Assembly (NCBI GenBank): GCA_049718665.1
Contig: JBNARO010000007.1
Location: 1 to 64,000 of the forward strand
DNA from: NZ13-RE01 sp049718665
GTDB lineage: Bacteria > Dictyoglomota > Dictyoglomia > Dictyoglomales > Dictyoglomaceae
DNA length: 64,000 bases
Reading direction: 5' to 3'
Both the position numbers and the translations under genes were made by a program. Numbering within the stretch: position 1 is the stretch's first letter; each line of letters opens with the position of its first letter. Below the pieces are notes generated by a model, which was not told the DNA's origin, did no database searches, and saw only the letters and a program-made list of their open reading frames with translations. Positions 25,208-33,566 of the stretch are shown piece after piece.

Positions 25208-26745
25208 AGATAAAATGTATTTCCTTTATTTGGAAATATAACTTTACATAATCCATGGAATTTTTTGAAAAATTCTTTTTCCTGAGTATGAATAGGAATT
25301 AAGTATTCTGGTTTTATGGTTTCAATCATTTCTTCTAAGTCCTTTCCTGTCAAATGACCACTGGCATGAAATCCTGAACTTTCCCTATCCTTTCCCAAGG
25401 ACCCAAAGATTTTAATACCAAAAAGTCTCATCCAATTCTCAATTTTTTCATGATCTATAAGCATCTCTTCATTATATGCTTCACTGGAAGAATAAATATA
25501 TGTTCCCCCTTGGGGATTTATATCTAAGAGAGCTGGAAAATCGTAGTAGGAGAAGCATAGGATAAAATCCTTAGGATTTTTTTGAATATCTTTATAACCC
25601 ACCATTTTCTCAGGAAAAGAAAACACCTCTAAAATTGCCTTCTCCCACTTCTCATACCTTCCCTTAGGTCTTTGATATAAAGTAATAACATCTTCTTTAA
25701 AAAGATTTGGGAAAAGGTCATCCGCTTCATTAAGAGCCCATAAGAGATAAATATCTTTAAGAGTTAAAACTAATTTTCTCTGTGTCTCTTTTGCTATCTC
25801 TAAGAAGCTTATTAATCTTTCAATATTTCTTGCTCCAAAATCTACAATGACTAAACCTTCACTTCCCTTTACTACTTTCAATGAATTTTCGAAAACCTCC
25901 TCTTCAGAAGTATTTTTATTACTATTGGGATGAGTTCCCTCACAGATTAGAACTACAGGTTTTACTTTTGTTACTTCTTCAATAAACTTCTTTGTTAAGT
26001 AAGAATTCCTTCCATGGAGTCTTAAATCTCCTGTGTATACAATATAACCCACTGGAGTTTCTATAGCAAAAGCTAAAGCATAAGGGATAGAGTGATCTAC
26101 AGGAAAAGCCTTGATCTTAAAATCTTCTAAATTTATCTCACTGAAAAATTTAAGCTCTTTATGTTCTAAATCTCGGGAAGAGTGGCAAGTTTTCCAAAAA
26201 TTATTCACACAACCCTTTTCTTCTCCTATTATGAAAAATTTCCTCTGAATATATGGTGCCTCTTTAGGAGATTTTGCCTTTAAGATTTCATCCTCTACTT
26301 CTCTTGGAATTATATAACTTGCTTCTAAATCACTTCCTGTATCTTGAAGGGCTTTGCATATAATTGCAGAACCTAAACTTGTTATTATAGGAATATCAGG
26401 ATCTAAGTAAGTAATGTATCCCATATGATCTAAATGGGCGTGAGAAAGTAATACCCCTTGAACCTCTACTTCCCTATATAAAGAGTGATTTCTGAAATTA
26501 TTCCATATCTTTGGAATCTCAAAATCTTTTCTATATATTCCTCTAAGAGGTGGCAGTAATCCTAAAATTAATAAATCTTTTATCCCTAAGATTTTTCTGG
26601 GTTTTAAGAATTCATCAAAATATTTTCCTTCTTCATTAAAATTCTGTCCAAAGTCTAAAAAAATGGAAGAAGACTTAGACTCCAGGAGAAATTTATTTCC
26701 TCCTATGCAATCTACTCCATCAAAAAAGGTAATTTTAATCTCCAA
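25204..26745 (-). CDS. RNase J-like beta-CASP metallo-hydrolase
   Basis: A 513-residue protein. The N-terminal MBL fold has SHAHLDHMGY and a later YIVYTGDLRLHG; a beta-CASP region follows; the C-terminus has FHASGHLTGKDL and YLIPIHTQEKEFF, the motifs C-like SGH and PIHT of RNase J/CPSF-type nucleases. It lacks the C-terminal oligomerisation domain of RNase J1 and has inserts (a Cys/His stretch around residue 180), so the substrate is uncertain. Leads a leftward run with rluA-type, DUF123 and deacetylase genes upstream. Confidence 0.78.
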   Translation of the reverse strand: MEIKITFFDGVDCIGGNKFLLESKSSSIFLDFGQNFNEEGKYFDEFLKPRKILGIKDLLILGLLPPLRGIYRKDFEIPKIWNNFRNHSLYREVEVQGVLLSHAHLDHMGYITYLDPDIPIITSLGSAIICKALQDTGSDLEASYIIPREVEDEILKAKSPKEAPYIQRKFFIIGEEKGCVNNFWKTCHSSRDLEHKELKFFSEINLEDFKIKAFPVDHSIPYALAFAIETPVGYIVYTGDLRLHGRNSYLTKKFIEEVTKVKPVVLICEGTHPNSNKNTSEEEVFENSLKVVKGSEGLVIVDFGARNIERLISFLEIAKETQRKLVLTLKDIYLLWALNEADDLFPNLFKEDVITLYQRPKGRYEKWEKAILEVFSFPEKMVGYKDIQKNPKDFILCFSYYDFPALLDINPQGGTYIYSSSEAYNEEMLIDHEKIENWMRLFGIKIFGSLGKDRESSGFHASGHLTGKDLEEMIETIKPEYLIPIHTQEKEFFKKFHGLCKVIFPNKGNTFYL

Positions 26746-26759
26746 GTTAATCCTCCCTG

Positions 26760-27452
26760 TTAAAGTAGTTGAGAAAGAGATGGAAATTTTTCAGAAAAAG
26801 TCTTTGGAGGATCTATTTTAAATTCCATGACCTCATCCCTCACAGGATGTTTAAATTTTATCTTAAAACAATGAAGGGCAATATGATTATTAAAAAATTT
26901 CTCCTTTGAACCATATTTTTTATCCCCCAAGATAGGACATCCTATATAAGAAAGTTCTGCTCTTAATTGATGCTTTCTACCTGTTTTTGGATTAAGTTCC
27001 CAAAGGATCAATCCCTTTTCTTTTCGAAGAACTTTAAAATAGGTTACAGCTTTCTTTGAACCTGGAATTTCTTTTTCAAAAATCAAGGCTTTTCTATTTT
27101 TCTCATCCCAAAAAATATAGTTTTCCCAAGTTCCTTCTTTCAGCGAGGTTTTTCCCTCCGAAATAGCAAGGTATATTTTCTCTACTCTTTGTTCCCTGAA
27201 AGCTTGAGAAAGCCTACTGGCAGATTTTGAATTTCTTGCAAAAACTAAAACTCCAGATACATTCTTGTCTAGCCTATGGACTATTCCCAAGAATACATTT
27301 CCAGGTTTTTTATACTTTTCTTTTATATAAGCCTTTGCAATTTCTAATAAAGTGACTCTCTTTGTGGCATCACCCTGAACTAAAATCCCTGCGGGTTTTT
27401 CTACCACTAATAAGTGATTATCTTCGTAAATTATTTTTAAATTAAAATCCAT
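26760..27452 (-). CDS. RluA-family RNA pseudouridine synthase (no S4 domain)
   Basis: A 230-residue synthase. GIVHRLDKNVSGVLVFAR contains the catalytic Asp in HRLDK; GRKHQLRAELSYIGCPILGD is the C-terminal motif. It has no N-terminal S4 domain, unlike the RluD-type gene at 41598. Target rRNA or tRNA position cannot be inferred. It abuts the DUF123 gene without a gap. Confidence 0.88.
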   Translation of the reverse strand: MDFNLKIIYEDNHLLVVEKPAGILVQGDATKRVTLLEIAKAYIKEKYKKPGNVFLGIVHRLDKNVSGVLVFARNSKSASRLSQAFREQRVEKIYLAISEGKTSLKEGTWENYIFWDEKNRKALIFEKEIPGSKKAVTYFKVLRKEKGLILWELNPKTGRKHQLRAELSYIGCPILGDKKYGSKEKFFNNHIALHCFKIKFKHPVRDEVMEFKIDPPKTFSEKFPSLSQLL

Positions 27453-27800
27453 TTATACCTTGAAGAGATGAGATTTACATTTACAATCTGATGAACCGAA
27501 GTAAGGAATAAAATCCTTTTTCCTCTGAAATGCTTTTGCAATCTCACACTCATAGCTTCTTTCTGCCTCTATATAAATTACTCCTACAACTTTTGCGATG
27601 TCTTCACTTAATAAATAATCAATATGCCAAAACTTCTTTTTATTTTTAGAGATATGTCGAAGGATTCTTTTTTCTAAATTATTTTGAGCAGAACCTACAT
27701 AAGCATAAATTCCCTTAGTAAATCTTATCTTTCCTAAGGATCCTATATTTAATTCCAAATCTCTTTCCAGATTAATAAGAAGAATATAAATTCCTTTCAT
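27453..27800 (-). CDS. DUF123 GIY-YIG-like nuclease-fold protein
   Basis: A 115-residue protein: KGIYAYVGSAQNNLEKRILRH matches the GIY-YIG-type core of DUF123, FWHIDYLL follows, and the end has SDCKCKSHLF. The family is often fused to endonuclease III in archaea; here it is free-standing. Enzymatic activity is not established for the family. Its start overlaps the end of the deacetylase gene by 29 bp, showing coupled translation. Confidence 0.8.
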   Translation of the reverse strand: MKGIYILLINLERDLELNIGSLGKIRFTKGIYAYVGSAQNNLEKRILRHISKNKKKFWHIDYLLSEDIAKVVGVIYIEAERSYECEIAKAFQRKKDFIPYFGSSDCKCKSHLFKV

Positions 27801-28824
27801 TATTAGTTTTTTTCTTAATAGTATGAACTTTCCTAAGGGGAGAAAAAGAAGGTTGCACCTTTTCCTGTTTTCCCAAAAATTCTGAAACCTTTTGAGACAC
27901 AGACGTAATACAAGTTTTAATAATTCCCCAGATGTTTTCGTTATAAAAGGCTGTCTGTAGTATTTTTAAATTTAATCTTGATACACTCATATTGTAGCTT
28001 CCTACAGGAATTCTTTTCACAATATATGGATCCTTAAATTCTTGTTTATCTACTCCTTTTATAGTAGTATAGAAATATCTAAAGCCTAATTCCTCTGCTA
28101 TTTTAATAACTTTAGAATTATATGCTCCATAAGGAAAACATAAAGATTCTATATGAGTATTGAGTTTTTCCTCCAGTAATATTTTAGATAATTGTAAATC
28201 AATCCTCACACGATTTCTATATTCTTCATCGTCTTCTTTATGCCCTGTTTGAGGATCATAGATATGAGTTATAAGAGCGGGACTTTTATGTCCCCATTTA
28301 TCTCTCAAAGTATAGTAATGAGAATCATAAGTATGAGAGCCAAAAGTTATAAGTCCACTTTTTTGCATTTCTTCCATTTCTTTCCATGTTAAGTGTCCAT
28401 TTGTTCCAATCCTGGATACTATTACAAAATTTATAGCGGGAAATTTTAACTCTTTTAAGATGGGATAAGCATATTTATAAAAACTTTCATATCCATCATC
28501 AAAAGTAATAAGTACAGCATTCTCAGGAACTTCTCCCTTTCCCTCTAAAAATTTTTCAAAAACATAAGAAGATATAGGATGAAAACCCATTTCTTTAAGA
28601 TAAATCATGTGAGATTTAAAAAGACTTGGGGAAATGGAAATAGGTCCTTGTATTTTTGGATCAATTTGATGATAAACAAGAACGATAACTTTATCTTTAT
28701 AGGGAAAACTAAGAAAGGGAATATGATCATGATTAGGCAAAGAATCAGGTTCTAACCTTGCATAAGAAATATTAAAAATAAAAAGAATAACCAGTAAGAA
28801 TATTTTAATCCCAGTCTTTTCCAT
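27772..28824 (-). CDS. Secreted or membrane-anchored polysaccharide deacetylase
   Basis: A 350-residue protein: hydrophobic N-terminus (residues 6-20), then a NodB-homology domain with LITFDDGYESFY (metal Asp pair) and FGSHTYDSHY (metal His residues). Probably removes N-acetyl groups from a cell-wall or exopolysaccharide. I chose the ATG at 28824 with GGAGAGGGG upstream; a TTG six codons earlier is in frame. A -10 and a palindrome lie upstream at 28867-28893. Confidence 0.85.
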   Translation of the reverse strand: MEKTGIKIFLLVILFIFNISYARLEPDSLPNHDHIPFLSFPYKDKVIVLVYHQIDPKIQGPISISPSLFKSHMIYLKEMGFHPISSYVFEKFLEGKGEVPENAVLITFDDGYESFYKYAYPILKELKFPAINFVIVSRIGTNGHLTWKEMEEMQKSGLITFGSHTYDSHYYTLRDKWGHKSPALITHIYDPQTGHKEDDEEYRNRVRIDLQLSKILLEEKLNTHIESLCFPYGAYNSKVIKIAEELGFRYFYTTIKGVDKQEFKDPYIVKRIPVGSYNMSVSRLNLKILQTAFYNENIWGIIKTCITSVSQKVSEFLGKQEKVQPSFSPLRKVHTIKKKTNNERNLYSSY

Positions 28825-28866
28825 AAAAATTCCCCTCTCCAAAATTTTAAAATAAAAACCTTAAAA

Positions 28867-28893
28867 ATTATACCACAAAAAATATTTTTGTGG
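28867..28893 (-). promoter_or_regulatory. Promoter with overlapping palindromic operator for the deacetylase
   Basis: On the minus strand the extended -10 TGGTATAAT (28875-28867) directly follows a perfect palindrome at 28873-28893 (CCACAAAAA, 3-nt centre, TTTTTGTGG). A protein bound there would cover the spacer and -35 region. Confidence 0.55.
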
Positions 28894-28905
28894 CGTCCAC
28901 ACTTG

Positions 28906-29047
28906 GTATCTGACTTGTAATCACTTTTATCATCCCTCAAATATCAGGACTAGCCTTCTTTTCTTGCTTATCTTTATCTTCTTACAAAAATATTAGCTCT
29001 ACCACAAGGAGGCATTTCTTTTTCAATACTGATTACAGGTCAGATAC
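28906..29047. repeat. 18-bp inverted repeat, 106 bp apart
   Basis: GTATCTGACTTGTAATCA (28906-28923) and TGATTACAGGTCAGATAC (29030-29047) are inverted copies with 17 of 18 positions matching. They flank a gene-free stretch between the deacetylase promoter and the damaged GH5 gene. They may be remnants of a mobile element or a regulatory pair. Confidence 0.65.
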
Positions 29048-29064
29048 ACAAAATTCTTGACACT

Positions 29065-29096
29065 ATGACATTTTGTGGCATGTCATTTAATATAGT
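29065..29096 (+). promoter_or_regulatory. Operator-like inverted repeat and possible -10 before the GH5 gene
   Basis: ATGACAT (29065-29071) and ATGTCAT (29080-29086) form a 22-bp dyad, followed by TATAGT at 29091-29096. TTGACA at 29057 is 28 nt from TATAGT, too far for a normal promoter. RBS GGGGGGAG precedes the ATG at 29111. Confidence 0.35.
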
Positions 29097-29110
29097 AGGG
29101 GGGAGCTGAA

Positions 29111-29910
29111 ATGAAGTATTTAAAAATGAGGAACTTTGCAATGAATAAATCTTTACCTATTATGAGAGTGATAAAGGATGAATATTTTAAGCTAATAAAA
29201 GATGCAGGATTTGACCATGTAAGGATACCTATTCATCATTACAAAGAGATTATGCAGGAACCTGAGAAACATAAAGAAAGATTCCTAAAGCTTTGGGAAC
29301 AAATTGCAGACCATTACAAAAATTATCCAGAGAGTTTGTGGTTTGAGCTTTTAAATGAGCCTTGTTTTAATTTGAAAAGTAACCTTTGGAATCAATATTT
29401 AAAAGAAGCTATAAAAGTTATAAGAAAAACTAATCCCACAAGAAAAATAATTGTTGGTCCTACAGAATGGAATCATGTATATAAGCTCAGTGAACTTGAA
29501 ATTTCTTTGGATGATAAAAATCTAATTGTAACTTTCCATTATTACAATCCTTTTAATTTTACTCGTCAGGGAGCAAAGTGGGTAAATCCTACCCCTCCTG
29601 TAGGGGTGAAGTGGATGGGAACTGATAATGAAAAAAAGCAATAGAATTTGAACTTGATATAGCAGTAAACTGGGCAAAGAAAAATGATAATGTACCATTA
29701 TATATGGGAGAATTTGGAACTTACTCTAAAGCTGATATGGATTCTCGAGTAAGATGGACATCTTTTGTGACAAGATCAGCAGAAAAAAGAGGAATAGCTT
29801 GGAGTTATTGGGAATTCTGTGCTGGTTTTGGTATATATGATCCTTTAAACAAAACTTGGAGAGTCCCATTACTTAAAGCATTGATTCCTGAAACGAAAAT
29901 TAGCGAATAA
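29111..29910 (+). pseudogene. GH5 endoglucanase, internally deleted and frame-interrupted
   Basis: Homology to Thermotoga Cel5A-type GH5 enzymes is clear: IKDEYFKLIKDAGFDHVRIPI, HHYKEIMQEPEKHKERFL, the acid/base Glu in ELLNEPC, TFHYYNPFNFTRQGAKWV, and after a frame change the nucleophile Glu in MGEFGTY and WSYWEFCAGFGIYD. About 45 residues between strand 2 (HVRIPI) and strand 3 (HHY) are missing, and the N-terminus is degenerate. The frame breaks at G-A7-G (29630-29638), which contains A AAA AAG in phase (29632-29638), with a stop at 29642-29644. Probably a decaying gene; -1 recoding would restore the second half but not the deletion. Confidence 0.8.
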
Positions 29911-29958
29911 GAAAAAGATAGATAATGCACGGGGAGGAGGGAAATCCTGCCTAACTAT

Positions 29959-30258
29959 TTATAATGAACTCAAAATGTTTTTTAAAGAAAATACTAACTC
30001 TCCTACTTCTCTTACCTTTATTCTAACTTTTGGGTTCTCGCCTTTTATATTTATTTCAAATCTTACTCTGTCTCCTAATCCCCAATCTACAGGTAAATTC
30101 TTATTTAATTTTATCTCTCCATCCTCCATAGAGAGATCTTCAATTCTTAAGGGCATAACATAATTAACAGCCTCAAAGCTTATATAATTTTCCTTCTGAA
30201 CTATGCTTTTTTTGTCAATCATCTGAAGAAAGTAAGATAGATATGGGTCATAATACAT
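29959..30258 (-). CDS. Small conserved-looking protein of unknown function
   Basis: A 99-residue acidic/basic mixed protein with no signal peptide or membrane helix, predicted mainly beta (VRFEINIKGENPKVRIKVREVGELVF). I do not recognise a family. It begins 3 nt after the GDPD gene stop with GGAGGG upstream, which supports a real gene in the same transcript. Confidence 0.5.
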   Translation of the reverse strand: MYYDPYLSYFLQMIDKKSIVQKENYISFEAVNYVMPLRIEDLSMEDGEIKLNKNLPVDWGLGDRVRFEINIKGENPKVRIKVREVGELVFSLKNILSSL

Positions 30259-30261
30259 CTT

Positions 30262-30921
30262 TTATCCCTCCTTCATAATTTTTATAACCCTATCAGGAAA
30301 ATTAGTTATAATGGCAAAAATCCCCATGCCCAAAATTTCCTTTATTCTTTCTTCATCATCTACAGTCCATGCTATAGTTTTATCTTTGTATGGAATATAG
30401 TCTTCGTTTATGTAGTAAAAATGGGGCTTTAAATAGTCTACTTCTTTTGCATATATGGAAAGATCTAATGGAGAATGGGCATAAAGATAGCCAAATTTTA
30501 TCTCTGGATAAAGTTTTTTAAATTCGAAAACCCCTTTATGCCAAAAGGAAGAAATAATAAAATCTTTTAATCTTAGTTCTTTTACAAGATTTATTACATC
30601 TTGAAAATCTTTAGGATTTTTTACTTCTATATCCACAAACTTATTGTGGGATTTTATAAACTCTAAGGCATCTTTTAAGGTTGCAATAGGCTCTCCATTT
30701 ATATTTATATCCTTTAACTTCTTAAACTCTACTTTTCTAACATTTATTTCTACTCCTGTTAATCTTTTTAAATTCTCATCATGGGATACTATTAAGACAC
30801 CATCAATGGTCTTTTGAACGTCCAATTCCACTCCGTCTGCTCCCATATCAAATGCAGATTTAAAAGCCTTAAGAGTATTCTCAGGATTATATGAGTTTCC
30901 TCTATGTCCCAAGACAAGCAT
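30262..30921 (-). CDS. Glycerophosphodiester phosphodiesterase
   Basis: A 219-residue GDPD barrel: LGHRGNSYNPENT at the N-terminus, then GADGVELDVQKTIDGVLIVSHDE with metal Glu/Asp and general base His, and IAWTVDDEERI near the C-terminus. It hydrolyses glycerophosphodiesters to glycerol-3-phosphate and an alcohol. No signal peptide, so cytoplasmic. The start is the ATG giving MLVLGHRG, 8 nt after GGAGG; in-frame ATGs further upstream lack this spacing. Confidence 0.88.
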   Translation of the reverse strand: MLVLGHRGNSYNPENTLKAFKSAFDMGADGVELDVQKTIDGVLIVSHDENLKRLTGVEINVRKVEFKKLKDININGEPIATLKDALEFIKSHNKFVDIEVKNPKDFQDVINLVKELRLKDFIISSFWHKGVFEFKKLYPEIKFGYLYAHSPLDLSIYAKEVDYLKPHFYYINEDYIPYKDKTIAWTVDDEERIKEILGMGIFAIITNFPDRVIKIMKEG

Positions 30922-30978
30922 ATATTTTTCCTCCATTATCATTAAATTCACATTTATTTCCTATTATATATCATAACC

Positions 30979-31938
30979 CTAAATTTTCCTAATTAATCCT
31001 GGGAAGGCTTTACTTTCCGCACTATTAAAAATTTTTAATATTAAATCTTTATAACTATATCCTTTTGCTTCTGCCATTTTTACAATATCAGAATAATTAG
31101 GGATTAAAAGGGGAAGAGAATTTACATCTAAAACAAAAATTTCCTCTCCTCTGACTCTCATATCAATCCTTGCAAAATCTCTAAGTCCTAAATATATAAA
31201 GATACTTTTTGCAATATTTTTTATTCTTTCTTCTATATTTTTATCTAATCTTGCTGGACAAAAATATTTTGTTTTTTCTCCAAATTCTTCTTTTACTCTT
31301 TTCGAATAAAATCTTTCAATATTCTCAGGGAGCTTTGAAAAATCAATTTCCAATAAAGGAAGGATCTCTAAATCTTCTTTATTCCCAAGAATTCCCACAC
31401 TTATCTCTTTTCCTTCAATAAACTCCTCAATTAATGCTTCTTCTTGAAATTCTTTATGAATATAATCTACCATATATCTTAACTCCTCTTTGTTTCTCAC
31501 TAAGGATTCCTTTCTTATTCCTTTTCCACTTCCCTCTCTATTTGGCTTCACAAAAAGGGGAAAAGATAAGGGAATATTTTCTGGTATCTTTTCATCAGGA
31601 GGTATTAAAAGAAAAGGGGGAGTAGGAATTTTATAATATTGTAATACAATTTTTGTAAGAGCTTTATTAAGGCAAAGAGAATGAGTATAAGCGTTAGCAC
31701 CTGTATAAGGAATTTCTAAAAAATCACAGAGTGAAGGAATAAGGATTTGTCTTGTTTCCTTTCCCTGAGTGAAAAGGTTAAAAATAAAATCCACATCTTT
31801 AATTTTTTCTAAGAAACCTTCTGAAACAGGGATTAAAATTACAGTGTATCCTTCATCTTTTAAAATTTTTTCTATTTCCTTTACCATTAATTCGTATCCT
31901 TGAGAAGCAGGAAAATTGTATACTATTCCTATTCTCAT
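30979..31938 (-). CDS. D-Ala-D-Ala ligase-like ATP-grasp enzyme
   Basis: A 319-residue ATP-grasp protein: FPLFVKPNREGSGKGI (ATP-binding strand and loop), EEALIEEFIEGKEISVGI, and DFARIDMRVRGEEIFVLDVNSLPLL with the metal-binding Asp and Asn (the usual EvN is DVN). The N-terminal domain FNLFTQGKETRQILIPSLCDFLEIPYTG is Ddl-like. It differs from true Ddl in its neighbours: it overlaps the B12-fold protein by 4 bp in an operon with an opine dehydrogenase, suggesting it ligates an amino acid or opine-type acid rather than D-Ala. Substrate unknown. Confidence 0.75.
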   Translation of the reverse strand: MRIGIVYNFPASQGYELMVKEIEKILKDEGYTVILIPVSEGFLEKIKDVDFIFNLFTQGKETRQILIPSLCDFLEIPYTGANAYTHSLCLNKALTKIVLQYYKIPTPPFLLIPPDEKIPENIPLSFPLFVKPNREGSGKGIRKESLVRNKEELRYMVDYIHKEFQEEALIEEFIEGKEISVGILGNKEDLEILPLLEIDFSKLPENIERFYSKRVKEEFGEKTKYFCPARLDKNIEERIKNIAKSIFIYLGLRDFARIDMRVRGEEIFVLDVNSLPLLIPNYSDIVKMAEAKGYSYKDLILKIFNSAESKAFPGLIRKI

Positions 31939-33566
31939 ATTAACCTTTCAATCCTTTCCTTTTCTTTAAGTATTCTTCCTCTTTCATCTACACAATAATT
32001 AGCACCATTTATTACCAAAGTCTTTACCTCCCCCTTTGCGACAGAAAAACCTTTAAGTAAAGGAGCGTCTAAAATTCCACATTTTATGGCATTGTATATG
32101 TTTTCAGGAGATAAAAAATCTTCTTCTGATTTTGTTAAACTTTTTATAGCAGAAAGGATAAAGAGAGCTTCTTCTTTTAATTCTTCTTTCCTTTCGCAAA
32201 TCTCTGGATCTAAAGAAAAGTTAGGAAGTCCAGAGGAAGCTAAAATATAAGCCCTTTTTACCATCTTCACACTTTCTATAATCTCTTTGCTCCTTGCAGG
32301 ATATAAAGCCTCAGAGTACGATACTACATGAAGTATATGAGGTTTTAAATATGATCCATAAAACATAGAGGAGACTAATTGTCCCATAGCAGAATAGGGA
32401 TCCGCTGGAAAGGACAAAAGTCCTGTTCTTATCATTCGATAAGAGACAAAATTCTCATCATGGAGAGATTCTACAAGCTCAATTTTTGCAAGAGCCTTTG
32501 CAATATCCATTTTAGGGGATATATTCGGAGGAGTATTTAACATGTACTGAGCTACATATTCCTTGACTCCTAATTTCTTTGCTACTAAAGCAGATATATA
32601 GCATGTTGCAACGCCAATAGAATCATGAGCATTTCTTAACTCCCATTGATGAGACTCGTTAATTTCTACAGGAATTCCATTTTCTGCATTCCATTTTATA
32701 GCAAGCATATTCTCTTTTATAGCAGAAAGAAGTTCCCTATCCGATCTTCTATCAAGTTCAGAATACCAAGTTAGAGGAATAGCGGACCAAGCATTATTTA
32801 TGGTCTCTTTGAGAAGTTTTGAGAATTCAATAAGATTTCGGGTACCAGAATAGCATCTTAATAATGGAAAATTTCCTCTTCTTGTCGCATTATATAATCT
32901 TACAAAATCTTCTCTTTTTCTTAATGGTACTCCTCCCGCACCATCTTGTTTTGGATCCATTTTTTCAGGCTCGAAGAAATAACTTTGAGCATTTTGGTCA
33001 GGAGCAATAGAAATAATATCTAAAAGTCCTGAATCTGCTAATTTTTCTACTTCTTTTATAGTTTCTTCAAGGCTTGGAAGACCTATATGATGTCTAAATA
33101 AAGGAAGTGGACTTTTCCAATTTATTCTCCCTTTTAAAGTTTGGGGAAATTCCTTTTTCTCTTTTTTCTTTATAATCTCTCCTTGAATACTCTTTAAAAA
33201 ATCTATTACATCTTCTATCTCCTCTGTTCCATCAAAAACTTTGTATATAAAAGAAAATTCCCTTGCAATTTCTCCTGTCTCCTTTGTTCCTCCAAATAAA
33301 AATATCCGGTTCTCTATTAAATTTTTATTTTTAAGTTCCTTTTCTAAGTCTGAAAGTAAATTCCTTAAGGGATCTTTCCCTAATCTATAACTTATAGCAA
33401 CAATCTCGGGCGTTGTCTCCAAAATTGCCCCTATAAGTTCCTTTATAGATATTGCTCCTCCAAGATATATGGTTTTAAACCCTAATTTCTCTGCAAGGTT
33501 TAGAAAATTAAGAACTCCCGCAGTATGAATACAACTTCCAATACTTGCTCCTAAAATCTTTTTCAT
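31935..33566 (-). CDS. Cobalamin-binding-fold protein with mutase/barrel-like domain, unknown function
   Basis: A 543-residue protein. Residues 1-140 form a B12-binding Rossmann fold: GSCIHTAGVLNFLNLAEKLGFKTIYLGG has the His-x-x-Gly of the DxHxxG motif, with Cys in place of Asp. Residues about 155-540 look like a TIM-barrel of the glutamate-mutase-epsilon/methyltransferase kind (FRHHIGLPSLEETIKEVEKLA, DQNAQSYFFEP, EINESHQWELRNAHDS). It overlaps both neighbours by 4 bp, so the three products are made in step. The reaction is not known to me. Confidence 0.65.
   Translation of the reverse strand: MKKILGASIGSCIHTAGVLNFLNLAEKLGFKTIYLGGAISIKELIGAILETTPEIVAISYRLGKDPLRNLLSDLEKELKNKNLIENRIFLFGGTKETGEIAREFSFIYKVFDGTEEIEDVIDFLKSIQGEIIKKKEKKEFPQTLKGRINWKSPLPLFRHHIGLPSLEETIKEVEKLADSGLLDIISIAPDQNAQSYFFEPEKMDPKQDGAGGVPLRKREDFVRLYNATRRGNFPLLRCYSGTRNLIEFSKLLKETINNAWSAIPLTWYSELDRRSDRELLSAIKENMLAIKWNAENGIPVEINESHQWELRNAHDSIGVATCYISALVAKKLGVKEYVAQYMLNTPPNISPKMDIAKALAKIELVESLHDENFVSYRMIRTGLLSFPADPYSAMGQLVSSMFYGSYLKPHILHVVSYSEALYPARSKEIIESVKMVKRAYILASSGLPNFSLDPEICERKEELKEEALFILSAIKSLTKSEEDFLSPENIYNAIKCGILDAPLLKGFSVAKGEVKTLVINGANYCVDERGRILKEKERIERLI

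Noticed and set aside
26220..26300. Zinc-ribbon insertion in the beta-CASP protein
   Set aside because: A few Cys/His residues occur around residue 180, but spacing is not regular enough to call a domain.
29057..29062. TTGACA as the -35 for the GH5 gene
   Set aside because: It is 28 nt from the only -10-like sequence, TATAGT; spacing is not workable.
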